From: Actinomycetota bacterium
GTDB taxonomy: Bacteria > Actinomycetota > Thermoleophilia > UBA2241
Reading direction: 5' to 3'
Length of the DNA: 13,331 bases
Assembly: GCA_026392265.1 (NCBI GenBank)
Contig: JAPLCL010000043.1
Coordinates: forward strand, 1 to 13,331
Position 1 is the stretch's first letter, and each line of letters starts with the position of its first letter. The notes beneath the pieces were generated by a model. The model was given only the letters and a program-made list of their open reading frames with translations, was not told the origin of the DNA and ran no database searches. Positions 1 to 5,105 of the stretch are shown piece by piece. The translations under genes were made by a program, and so were the position numbers.

Positions 1-609
1 GAGGCCGACTTCCTCGAAGATCCGCGCCAGCTCGAGATTGGTCAACGGGCTCACGGTGGCCGGCTTCAGGATCATCACGTTGCCGGCGGCGAGCGACGGC
101 GCGGCCTTCCAGGCGGCCATGAGCATCGGGTAGTTCCACGGAGTGATGCCGACGGTGACGCCGACCGGCTCGCGCACCACCATGCTCATCGTCTCGCCGG
201 GCACTTCAAGCGTCTCGCCGTGAGCCTCGACCACGAGGCCGGCATAGTAGTCAAAGGTGTGCGCGGCATCGCTCATGTCGACGATCGCTTCGGAAAAGAG
301 CTTGCCCATCTGCCGGCTCTCGAGGCGCGCCAGCTCGTCGGCGCGCTCGCGGATCCGCGTGGCGGCCCGCCGCAGGATCTCGCCGCGCTCGACCGCCTTC
401 ATGCGCGGCCAGGGACCCGTGTCGAACGCCGCGCGCGCCGCCCTGACGGCGGTCTCGGCGTCGGTGACGGTCGCCTTGGGCACGCGGGCGAACACCTCTT
501 CGCTGGACGGGTCGAGGATCTCCGTGGTCTCGCCGCTCGACGCGTCGACCCAGCGACCGCCGATGTACATCTGGTAGCTCGTCACGTCCGTCGCGTTGAC
601 TGCAGTCAT
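1..609 (-). CDS. Aldehyde dehydrogenase, NAD(P)-dependent (N-terminal 203 residues, partial)
   Basis: This is the N-terminal 203 residues of an aldehyde dehydrogenase that would oxidise an aldehyde to the acid in the cytoplasm with NAD(P)+. The rest lies beyond the left edge. The ATG is at 609-607 with an AGGTGAG ribosome site just upstream (about 614-620). Visible family marks are MYIGGRWVDASSGE near residue 14, the Rossmann-fold segment VGVTVGITPWNYPM at 149-162 (Asn159 is the expected oxyanion-hole residue), and the cofactor-binding MILKPA at 179-184 (Lys182). The catalytic Cys and Glu would lie in the missing half. The N-terminal pattern resembles betaine/aminobutyraldehyde-type dehydrogenases, but the substrate cannot be fixed from this half. 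It follows the small CQLGCF gene on the same strand and is separated from it by a terminator, so it is probably transcribed on its own. Confidence 0.93.
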   Translation of the reverse strand, partial: MTAVNATDVTSYQMYIGGRWVDASSGETTEILDPSSEEVFARVPKATVTDAETAVRAARAAFDTGPWPRMKAVERGEILRRAATRIRERADELARLESRQMGKLFSEAIVDMSDAAHTFDYYAGLVVEAHGETLEVPGETMSMVVREPVGVTVGITPWNYPMLMAAWKAAPSLAAGNVMILKPATVSPLTNLELARIFEEVGL

Positions 610-657
610 TGTGCTCACCTCTCGTCGGGCCCGGCGATGCAAGCCGGATGGAGGAAG

Positions 658-688
658 GCGCGAAGAAAGGGGGTTCCCCCCTTCGCGC
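658..688 (-). other. GC-rich hairpin in the aldehyde dehydrogenase leader
   Basis: An 8-bp outer stem (658-665 with 681-688) and a 4-5 bp G/C inner stem (669-673 with 676-680) are separated by a 3-nt bulge. The element sits about 50 nt upstream of the dehydrogenase start codon. It could be an attenuator or a 5'-UTR stabiliser. I do not recognise a known riboswitch in 610-807, and no convincing promoter stands out there. Confidence 0.4.
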
Positions 689-807
689 GCCGTTGGCGAC
701 TCATGCGCATCACCTTCCCGCCAGGACGAACCTGATAACACTCCACCTGAAGGGAGGCACGGCGACGCCGCGGCCGGGAGCGAGCCATGAAGAAGGGTCC
801 GCACACA

Positions 808-834
808 AGCCGCGGTCGCCCAGCGACCGCGGCT
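808..834 (-). terminator. Terminator hairpin after the CQLGCF gene
   Basis: A perfect 12-bp stem (808-819 with 823-834) closes a 3-nt loop, 13 bp beyond the stop codon of the small gene at 848. On the minus strand the stem is followed by TTGTGTG, a weak T-tract usual for GC-rich genomes. It insulates the small gene from the aldehyde dehydrogenase. Confidence 0.7.
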
Positions 835-847
835 CACGACCTCGCGA

Positions 848-1033
848 CTAGAAGCAGCCGAGCTGGCACTGCATCATCTTGATGCCCAGCTCGTTGCAGG
901 TGCGGCCGACGTCGGCCAGTGGAACGTCGAGGTCGCGGGCGATCTTGAACGCCTCGGTGCAGGCGAGGCGCTTCTCGTCGCCGGCCCGTGCCTTGAGGGT
1001 CTCGATGAGACGGGGGATGTTGCCTGCTGCCAT
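848..1033 (-). CDS. Small conserved protein with C-terminal CQLGCF motif
   Basis: This is a 61-residue protein with no signal peptide or membrane segment. Residues 3-35 look helical (LIETLKARAGDEKRLACTEA, then IARDLDVPLADVGRTCNELG), like a small helix-turn-helix fold, and it ends in a cysteine-containing tail MMQCQLGCF. Three cysteines (Cys45 in GRTCNELG, and the two in CQLGCF) could hold a metal or carry a thiol, which is inference. I recall small proteins with this C-terminal signature as conserved hypotheticals in several phyla, but no function is established to my knowledge. The start is an ATG at 1033 with no Shine-Dalgarno, placed 7 nt after a -10-like TACACT, so the message is probably leaderless. 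A strong hairpin follows the stop codon. A MoaD-like sulfur carrier lies upstream on the same strand. Confidence 0.75.
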   Translation of the reverse strand: MAAGNIPRLIETLKARAGDEKRLACTEAFKIARDLDVPLADVGRTCNELGIKMMQCQLGCF

Positions 1034-1040
1034 GTCGGCG

Positions 1041-1068
1041 AGTGTAGCACCGCGGAGGCTGCGGGCAA
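1041..1068 (-). promoter_or_regulatory. Promoter of the CQLGCF gene (leaderless)
   Basis: On the minus strand, TTGCCC (1068-1063) lies 16 bp from TACACT (1046-1041), and the ATG begins 7 nt after the -10 hexamer. This spacing places the transcription start at or next to the start codon. Confidence 0.55.
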
Positions 1069-1108
1069 CCCCTCTGAGCGGGCTCTCACTGCGCGCCGAC
1101 GCGGACGC

Positions 1109-1741
1109 TCAGCGGTCGCCGGCGTCCGCACCCGGCTTGGTGAGCTTCGCGAAGATGTAGACCGCCAGGTAGATGAACAGGAAGAGGAAGGCGAACAGCA
1201 GCGTGAACCCGAGGAGCCGGGGCTGCGAGGCAGGGTCGGTGACCTTGCCGAACAGCTCCCCGGCCAGCGGCATCGGCCGGCGCAGCAGGTCCCAGCTGTT
1301 CCAGCGCAAGAAGCGGCCCAGGTAGATGCCGAAGCTGCCGAGGAAGGCGGCGGCGATGACGAACGCCCAGCCGGTCGCGCCGCCGAAGGCGCGCGCGACG
1401 ATGTCCTGCATCAGATAGAGCGACACCACGCCCAGAAGGAGGCCAGTCCAGGCGAACCAGAACAGCATCAGCACGTCGTACCAGCCGGGGACGATATCGC
1501 CCATACTGCCGAGGTGCAGGAAGTCGGTGAGAATGTACGGTGCATTGGGAAAGAACACGAGCCAGACGATGGCGGCGACGACGATGAGGGCATAGAGCAC
1601 GGCACGGCGCGCCGAGGCAAGAGTGTAGGCCACGCCGGCGAACACGAACGGCACCCAAGCCAGCGCCAGGTTCCACATAAGGAACCAGTAGTGCACCGTG
1701 TGCGAGTAGATCATGCGGGCCGCCACAAGACCGATGCACAC
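1109..1741 (-). CDS. DUF1361 family membrane protein (N-terminus uncertain)
   Basis: This integral membrane protein has the DUF1361 signature FFPNAPYILTDFLHL (about residues 64-78 from the GTG at 1741) and WFLMWNLALAWVPF near the start. At least five further hydrophobic segments are visible, ending in LFAFLFLFIYLAVYIFAKL. Its function is unknown. The start is unresolved. The first usual start codon in frame is GTG at 1741, but it lies inside a hydrophobic helix: the open frame upstream (1742-1858) encodes RHRFAEAIVGLLLGASLV, which family knowledge suggests is the first membrane helix. No ATG, GTG or TTG exists in that extension. A GTG at 1854 overlaps the moaD stop as GTGA but is in another frame and soon stops. 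Either a CTG (1807 or 1798) is used or a base is missing in the sequence. It probably follows moaD in one transcript. Confidence 0.85.
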   Translation of the reverse strand: MCIGLVAARMIYSHTVHYWFLMWNLALAWVPFVFAGVAYTLASARRAVLYALIVVAAIVWLVFFPNAPYILTDFLHLGSMGDIVPGWYDVLMLFWFAWTGLLLGVVSLYLMQDIVARAFGGATGWAFVIAAAFLGSFGIYLGRFLRWNSWDLLRRPMPLAGELFGKVTDPASQPRLLGFTLLFAFLFLFIYLAVYIFAKLTKPGADAGDR

Positions 1742-1850
1742 GAGGGACGCGCCGAGGAGCAGACCGACGATGGCCTCCGCAAAGCGATGGCGCCGCAGCG
1801 GCGTCAGATCTTCGGGTGCCGCAAGGGGCGACTCGAGCGCGGGCGCCGCG

Positions 1851-2099
1851 TCACCCTCCCCCGAGCGGCGGGAACAGCGAGATCTCGTCGCCGGGCGCGA
1901 GCGCCCGGTCGCCTCCGGCGTGCACGCCGTTGACGAGGACGATCCCTGTGGCGCCCGGTGCGAGGCCGAGCCGCCCCACGACCGCGCCCACCGTGGGCGT
2001 CTCGGCCAGAAGGAATGAGTGCTCCGTGCGACGCTCGGCGGTCTGTGTCTCGAGGCCGGCGAACAGCCGCGCGGTGATCGTGTCGGTCGCCATCGTCAT
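1851..2099 (-). CDS. MoaD/ThiS family ubiquitin-like sulfur carrier protein
   Basis: This 82-residue beta-grasp protein has the pattern of MoaD/ThiS sulfur carriers: an N-terminal strand TITARLFAGL, a middle segment VLVNGVHAGGDRALAPGDEI typical of the family (about 54-73), and the C-terminus SLFPPLGGG. The terminal Gly-Gly is normally adenylated by a MoeB/ThiF-type enzyme and converted to a thiocarboxylate that donates sulfur to molybdopterin or another product. The LFPP-GG ending favours the MoaD side. No partner (MoaE, MoeB) is present in the window. The start ATG at 2099 lacks a Shine-Dalgarno but lies 6 nt after a TACAGT -10 hexamer, and an alternative ATG is at 2093. The gene runs directly into the DUF1361 reading frame. 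Confidence 0.85.
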   Translation of the reverse strand: MTMATDTITARLFAGLETQTAERRTEHSFLLAETPTVGAVVGRLGLAPGATGIVLVNGVHAGGDRALAPGDEISLFPPLGGG

Positions 2100-2105
2100 G
2101 CCCGG

Positions 2106-2111
2106 ACTGTA
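2106..2111 (-). promoter_or_regulatory. -10 hexamer of a leaderless moaD-like promoter
   Basis: TACAGT on the minus strand ends 6 nt before the ATG at 2099. The -35 region is weak (TTCGCC about 15 bp upstream). The 112-115 bp between this gene and the divergent ATPase gene must hold both promoters, but I see no clear promoter for the ATPase gene. Confidence 0.4.
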
Positions 2112-2214
2112 CCACTCATCGCGGCCGGCGAAGCCCGGCGCGCCGGATGGCTCGCCTCCGCCGGCCAATCTGCCGATAGGGGAGTCGACCGCGCTGCGTG
2201 CAGAGGGGTGAGTG

Positions 2215-3204
2215 ATGCTGGCGGACGACGAGATCGAAGCGGCTGGAGCCCCCGGTGGGGACCCTGGCGAAGACGGAGGGGACGAAGGGGAAGAAGGGGA
2301 CGGCGCACCGCCAGGCGTCGCGGCCGTCGGCCGCGACGACGCCCTGCGCGCCGTCCAGGTCGCGCTCATCAAGGAGATCGACGCGGCGATCAGCAAGCTC
2401 GAACGCGCCCGCATCGGCGAGACGACGCACGAGCATCTCGAGATCCTGCGGAGCCTGCTCAAGGCGCAGGTCGGCGCCTACCTCGAGTACTTCGTCGCGC
2501 GGCGCGCCACGCTCTTCTCGCACACTTCGGTGATGTACGCCGGCGAGGTCGCCGCGCCCGGCGTCCTCTCCACGACATTTCGCGGTCTCCTCGACGCAGG
2601 TACCTTCACCGGCGGACAGGGAGCCACGCTGGCGCAGTTCATCGGCGACCGCCGCACACTGGTGATCTTCGGCGAGCGGACCACCGGCAAGTCCACGCTG
2701 CTCAACTCACTCTTTGAGCTCGTCGCCGTGGACGACCGTTTCGTCGCCATCGAGCGCGGCCCGGACCTGCCTGCCTTGAAGGAACGCTCGTTCTGCGTGC
2801 GCCTCGGCGTCGATGCCGATACCAACATCCCCTCCCTGTTCGCCAAGGCCCGGCGCATGGACCCCGGGCGACTCATCGTCGGGGAGATCCACCGCGCGGA
2901 AGTCCGCGAGTTCTTCAGCCTGCTCGCGGAGGACCTCCGGGTCGGCGGCCTGGCGACCCTTCGCGCCGACAGCGTCGGCCGGGCCGTCGACGCGATCGTC
3001 GCGGCCTTCGGCGGCGACGACGCCTATGCGCGCGAGCTCATTGCACGCGTGAAGCCCGCCTTCTTGCACATGCATTCGGACGAGACCGGCCGGCCGCGCT
3101 TGGCTGCCATCTGGAGCGTGGCCGGTCTTGTCGAGGGCGAGCTCGCCCTGGAAGAAGTCGACACCGGCGTGCCGGCCGCCAGCCGGCTTGTTGCCGAGGC
3201 CTGA
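2215..3204 (+). CDS. Orphan VirB11/CpaF/GspE-type secretion ATPase
   Basis: This 329-residue protein has the C-terminal ATPase module of type II/IV secretion and pilus-assembly ATPases. Residues about 10-35 are an acidic Gly-rich tail, and 45-100 form a helical region. The Walker A GERTTGKS is at about 153-160, the Asp-box-like segment VAIERGPDLP at 177-186, the Walker B-like GRLIVGEIHRAE at 218-229, and the position of the usual TIHANS His-box reads ATLRADS, so the histidine is arginine. The usual GGEA after Walker B is HRAE. It is therefore divergent, and its ability to hydrolyse ATP is likely but unproven. No pilin, inner-membrane or secretin partner is nearby. The ATG at 2215 is chosen because AGAGGGG (2202-2208) is 6 nt away; a GTG at 2212 is the alternative. 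The gene diverges from moaD and precedes the rpsF operon. Confidence 0.8.
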   Translation: MLADDEIEAAGAPGGDPGEDGGDEGEEGDGAPPGVAAVGRDDALRAVQVALIKEIDAAISKLERARIGETTHEHLEILRSLLKAQVGAYLEYFVARRATLFSHTSVMYAGEVAAPGVLSTTFRGLLDAGTFTGGQGATLAQFIGDRRTLVIFGERTTGKSTLLNSLFELVAVDDRFVAIERGPDLPALKERSFCVRLGVDADTNIPSLFAKARRMDPGRLIVGEIHRAEVREFFSLLAEDLRVGGLATLRADSVGRAVDAIVAAFGGDDAYARELIARVKPAFLHMHSDETGRPRLAAIWSVAGLVEGELALEEVDTGVPAASRLVAEA

Positions 3205-3335
3205 TCGTCGACTGTGCTCTCGTGTAGGTCTCGCCGGTCCTGCCCGCGCGGCCAACGTAACCGCCCCCGGGCGCCAAACGTCACCCGCCCGGCGCCATCG
3301 TCACACTGTTGCCGCTCCCCGCGGCGCGCTAGGGT
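3205..3335. promoter_or_regulatory. Upstream part of the rpsF control region with imperfect direct repeats
   Basis: Three related blocks occur upstream of the rpsF -35: CCAACGTAACCGCCC near 3252, CCAAACGTCACCCGCCC near 3274 and CCATCGTCACACTG near 3295. Their CGT cores are 23 and 20 bp apart, about two helical turns, which would suit a regulator binding one DNA face. A 7-bp inverted repeat (3267-3273 with 3286-3292) overlaps them and could also serve as a weak terminator for the ATPase gene. No open reading frame with coding character is seen. Confidence 0.35.
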
Positions 3336-3364
3336 TTGTTCTCACCGGTGAGGGCTGGTAGAGT
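3336..3364 (+). promoter_or_regulatory. rpsF operon promoter with a palindrome in its spacer
   Basis: TTGTTC (3336-3341) and TAGAGT (3359-3364) are separated by exactly 17 bp, giving an expected transcription start near 3371. The perfect 12-bp palindrome CTCACCGGTGAG (3341-3352) lies at the -35/spacer boundary, where a bound repressor would block RNA polymerase. Confidence 0.5.
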
Positions 3365-3373
3365 GCCCGTTCA

Positions 3374-3424
3374 CGCCGCCGCAAGGCGGCTTGTCACCCC
3401 TGCTCCAGCATCCGAGGCTGGGGC
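3374..3424 (+). promoter_or_regulatory. rpsF mRNA leader with two hairpins, possible S6:S18 autoregulatory element
   Basis: The first hairpin has stem 3375-3380 with 3385-3390 and a GCAA tetraloop (a GNRA loop). The second has stem 3402-3409 with 3417-3424 (8 bp, one G-U pair) and the loop ATCCGAG. Many rpsF operons carry a leader bound by the S6:S18 complex that mimics the 16S rRNA site and contains a conserved CCG. The CCG in the second loop fits loosely. Assignment to that motif is tentative. Confidence 0.35.
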
Positions 3425-3450
3425 CGCGAAGACCACAGGAGGTGATCGCG

Positions 3451-3738
3451 ATCAACAAGTATGAGCTCATGCTCATCGTGAACCCGAACGCAGACGAGGA
3501 GCGCCAGAAAGAGATCGTCGACCGGCTACGCACCAACATCGAGAAGGACAAAGGCAACGTCGCCGGCGTCGATGAGTGGGGCAAGAAGAAGCTGGCCTAC
3601 GAGATCAAGAAAGAGACCGAAGGCGTCTACACCGTCATCACGTTCACGTCCACACCCCAGACCCTCGCCGAAGTCGAACGCGTGCTGGGCATCACCGACG
3701 AGGTCCTGCGTTTCATGACCACGCGGCAGAAGTCCTAG
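3451..3738 (+). CDS. rpsF: 30S ribosomal protein S6
   Basis: S6 binds S18 and the central domain of 16S rRNA in the small subunit platform. The product INKYELMLIVNPNADEE... to TTRQKS is about 95 residues, the usual S6 length, with the family segments YELMLIVNP, WGKKKLAYEIKKETEGVYTV and ITDEVLRFM all present. The start is unusual. The near-perfect ribosome site AGGAGGTGATC (3437-3447) is 8 nt from an ATC codon at 3451, exactly where homologues begin with Met-x-Lys-Tyr-Glu. The only usual in-frame start nearby is GTG at 3442, which lies inside the Shine-Dalgarno itself; a TTG at 3391 would sit in the leader hairpins. I therefore annotate an AUC start, with GTG 3442 as the alternative. It is the first gene of rpsF-ssb-rpsR-rplI. 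Confidence 0.93.
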   Translation: MNKYELMLIVNPNADEERQKEIVDRLRTNIEKDKGNVAGVDEWGKKKLAYEIKKETEGVYTVITFTSTPQTLAEVERVLGITDEVLRFMTTRQKS

Positions 3739-3766
3739 CGACCTTTTCGAGGGAAGGGAGTCCACC

Positions 3767-4219
3767 GTGGCCGGTTCAGTCAACGTCGTCGTCCTCGTCG
3801 GCAATCTAACGCGCGACCCTGAGCTCCGCGCCATGCCCAGCGGCACCAGCGTGTGCCGGCTCGGCCTGGCGGTGAACGAGCGCACCAAAGACCCCACGAC
3901 CGGAGAGTGGGGCGAGCGGCCCAACTACTTCGACATCGACGTCTTCGGCGCGCAGGGCGAGAATTGTGCCCAGTACCTCAGCAAGGGCCGCCAGGTCGCC
4001 GTGGAGGGCCGTCTGCGCTGGCGCTCCTGGGAGACGCAGGAAGGCCAGAAGCGGTCGGCCGTCAGCGTCGTCGCCAGCAGCGTGCAGTTCATCGGCCCGC
4101 GCGACGCCGGCGACCAGCCCGCCCGCGATCGTGGCGGCGCGGCCTTCAACGGCCCCGGCGCAAGCCAGCCGCCCAGCGGCGATTTTGCCGAGTCGGGCGA
4201 CGACGACATCCCCTTCTAA
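3767..4219 (+). CDS. ssb: Single-stranded DNA-binding protein
   Basis: This 150-residue SSB coats single-stranded DNA at forks and repair sites and recruits partner proteins by its tail. Residues about 1-112 are the OB fold (VNVVVLVGNLTRDPELR, NYFDIDVFGAQGENCAQYL, GRQVAVEGRLRWRSWE), followed by a Gly/Pro/Ala-rich linker and the acidic tip DDDIPF (145-150), the standard protein-docking peptide. The GTG start at 3767 has GGGAAGGGAG upstream with about 6 nt spacing. It lies 28 bp after rpsF and 47 bp before rpsR in the same operon, the order found in many Gram-positive lineages. The length is at the short end for actinobacterial SSBs because the linker is short. Confidence 0.97.
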   Translation: MAGSVNVVVLVGNLTRDPELRAMPSGTSVCRLGLAVNERTKDPTTGEWGERPNYFDIDVFGAQGENCAQYLSKGRQVAVEGRLRWRSWETQEGQKRSAVSVVASSVQFIGPRDAGDQPARDRGGAAFNGPGASQPPSGDFAESGDDDIPF

Positions 4220-4230
4220 GCTGTAGGTGA

Positions 4231-4250
4231 CGGCGCTCCGCGGAGCGCCG
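4231..4250 (+). repeat. Perfect 20-bp palindrome between ssb and rpsR
   Basis: CGGCGCTCCGCGGAGCGCCG is a perfect 20-bp palindrome. As RNA it folds to an 8-bp stem with a CGCG loop ending directly before the rpsR ribosome site (AAGGAGAG, 4252-4259). It could limit transcription into rpsR, protect an mRNA end or tune translation. No T-tract follows, so a full terminator is unlikely. Confidence 0.6.
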
Positions 4251-4266
4251 CAAGGAGAGCACACGC

Positions 4267-4485
4267 ATGCCGAGTCCCACACCAACCCGCTCCTGCCGCT
4301 TCTGCAAAGAGAAGGTCGAGGAGGTCGACTTCAAGAGGCCCTCGACGCTTCACAGCATCGTCTCCGACAAGGGCACGATCCGCCCGCGTCGCGTCACCGG
4401 CACCTGCCGGCGCCACCAGAACCAGGTCGAGGTGGCGGTCAAGCGCGCCCGTGAAATGGCGCTTCTGCCCAACGCCAGCCGCTGA
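4267..4485 (+). CDS. rpsR: 30S ribosomal protein S18, zinc-ribbon (Cys-containing) form
   Basis: S18 is a 72-residue protein that pairs with S6 on the 30S platform. The family core FKRPSTLHSIVSDKGTIRPRRVTGTCRRHQ and the C-terminal AVKRAREMALLP are present. The N-terminal CRFCKEK with the later CRRH gives a Cys-x2-Cys and Cys-x2-His set, the metal-binding (C+) form of S18; zinc-free paralogues lacking these residues replace it in some species under zinc starvation. AAGGAGAG is 7 nt upstream of the ATG. The stop codon overlaps the rplI ribosome site, suggesting translational coupling. Confidence 0.97.
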   Translation: MPSPTPTRSCRFCKEKVEEVDFKRPSTLHSIVSDKGTIRPRRVTGTCRRHQNQVEVAVKRAREMALLPNASR

Positions 4486-4495
4486 GGAGGGCTGC

Positions 4496-4942
4496 ATGGA
4501 GGTCATCCTGCTCCAGGACGTCGAGAACCTCGGCGAAAAAGGTTCACTGGCCAACGTGGTCCGGGGCTACGCGCGCAACTCCCTGATCCCGCGCAAACTG
4601 GCCGAGCCGGCCACCCCCGGCAAGATCGCCGAGTTCCGGCGCCGCGAAGAAGAGCGCAAGTCACGCGATGCGCGCATGGCGGTCCAGGCCGAGGAGTACA
4701 CGGCCACGCTCAACAAGACCGTGCTCACGCTGACCGCCAAGGCCGGCGAGGGCGATCGCCTGTTCGGTTCCATCACCGGGGCCGACATCGCCGACGCCAT
4801 CAAGGACGCGCGCGGATTCACCGTCGACAAGCGCAAGGTGTTGCTCGAGGAGCCCATCAAGGAGCTCGGCACGTTCATGGTCGACGTCGAGGTGGCAGAG
4901 GGTTTCGTCGCCACGGTCAAGACCATCGTCACGCCCGAATAG
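4496..4942 (+). CDS. rplI: 50S ribosomal protein L9
   Basis: L9 is a two-domain protein at the base of the L1 stalk of the large subunit. This 148-residue form has the N-terminal domain MEVILLQDVENLGEKGSL followed by the rRNA-binding VVRGYARNSLIPRKLA, a long charged connecting helix (about 42-75, REEERKSRDAR), and a C-terminal domain with GDRLFGSITGADIADAI and KELGTFMVDVEVAEGFVATV. The length is normal. The ATG at 4496 follows GAGGAGG with 5 nt spacing. It is the last gene before a very strong terminator. Confidence 0.97.
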   Translation: MEVILLQDVENLGEKGSLANVVRGYARNSLIPRKLAEPATPGKIAEFRRREEERKSRDARMAVQAEEYTATLNKTVLTLTAKAGEGDRLFGSITGADIADAIKDARGFTVDKRKVLLEEPIKELGTFMVDVEVAEGFVATVKTIVTPE

Positions 4943-4968
4943 CGGCCTGACAGACGAACGTTCTTCCC

Positions 4969-5005
4969 CGACGGGCGGGGGCGGCTGAGCCGCCCCCGCC
5001 CGTCG
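4969..5005 (+). terminator. Intrinsic terminator of the rpsF-ssb-rpsR-rplI operon
   Basis: A perfect 17-bp GC stem (4969-4985 with 4989-5005) closes a TGA loop, 26 bp after the rplI stop. Only a short pyrimidine stretch follows (CTCTTT near 5017). The arrangement separates the ribosomal operon from dnaB. Confidence 0.75.
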
Positions 5006-5020
5006 CTCGTGCGCCGCTCT

Positions 5021-5046
5021 TTGCCGTCATCGGCGAGCGCTATCAT
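5021..5046 (+). promoter_or_regulatory. Possible dnaB promoter
   Basis: TATCAT (5041-5046) matches the -10 consensus at five of six positions. The best -35 nearby is TTGCCG (5021-5026) with only a 14-bp spacer, which is short, so the pairing is doubtful. A promoter is expected here because of the terminator just upstream and the roughly 100 bp gap before dnaB. Confidence 0.3.
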
Positions 5047-5105
5047 GACGGTGCCACGTCGCGTAGACTGCGGGTTCCAGACCACCCGCACGCCCCGGAG
5101 ATCAC

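Noticed and set aside
2276..2310. Purine-rich repeated GAAGGGG-like stretch
   Set aside because: It encodes the acidic Glu/Gly tail of the ATPase in frame and is not a separate repeat element.
2019..2717. 232-codon plus-strand open frame overlapping moaD and the ATPase gene
   Set aside because: Arg-rich shadow frame; the ATPase frame carries Walker motifs and a good ribosome site.
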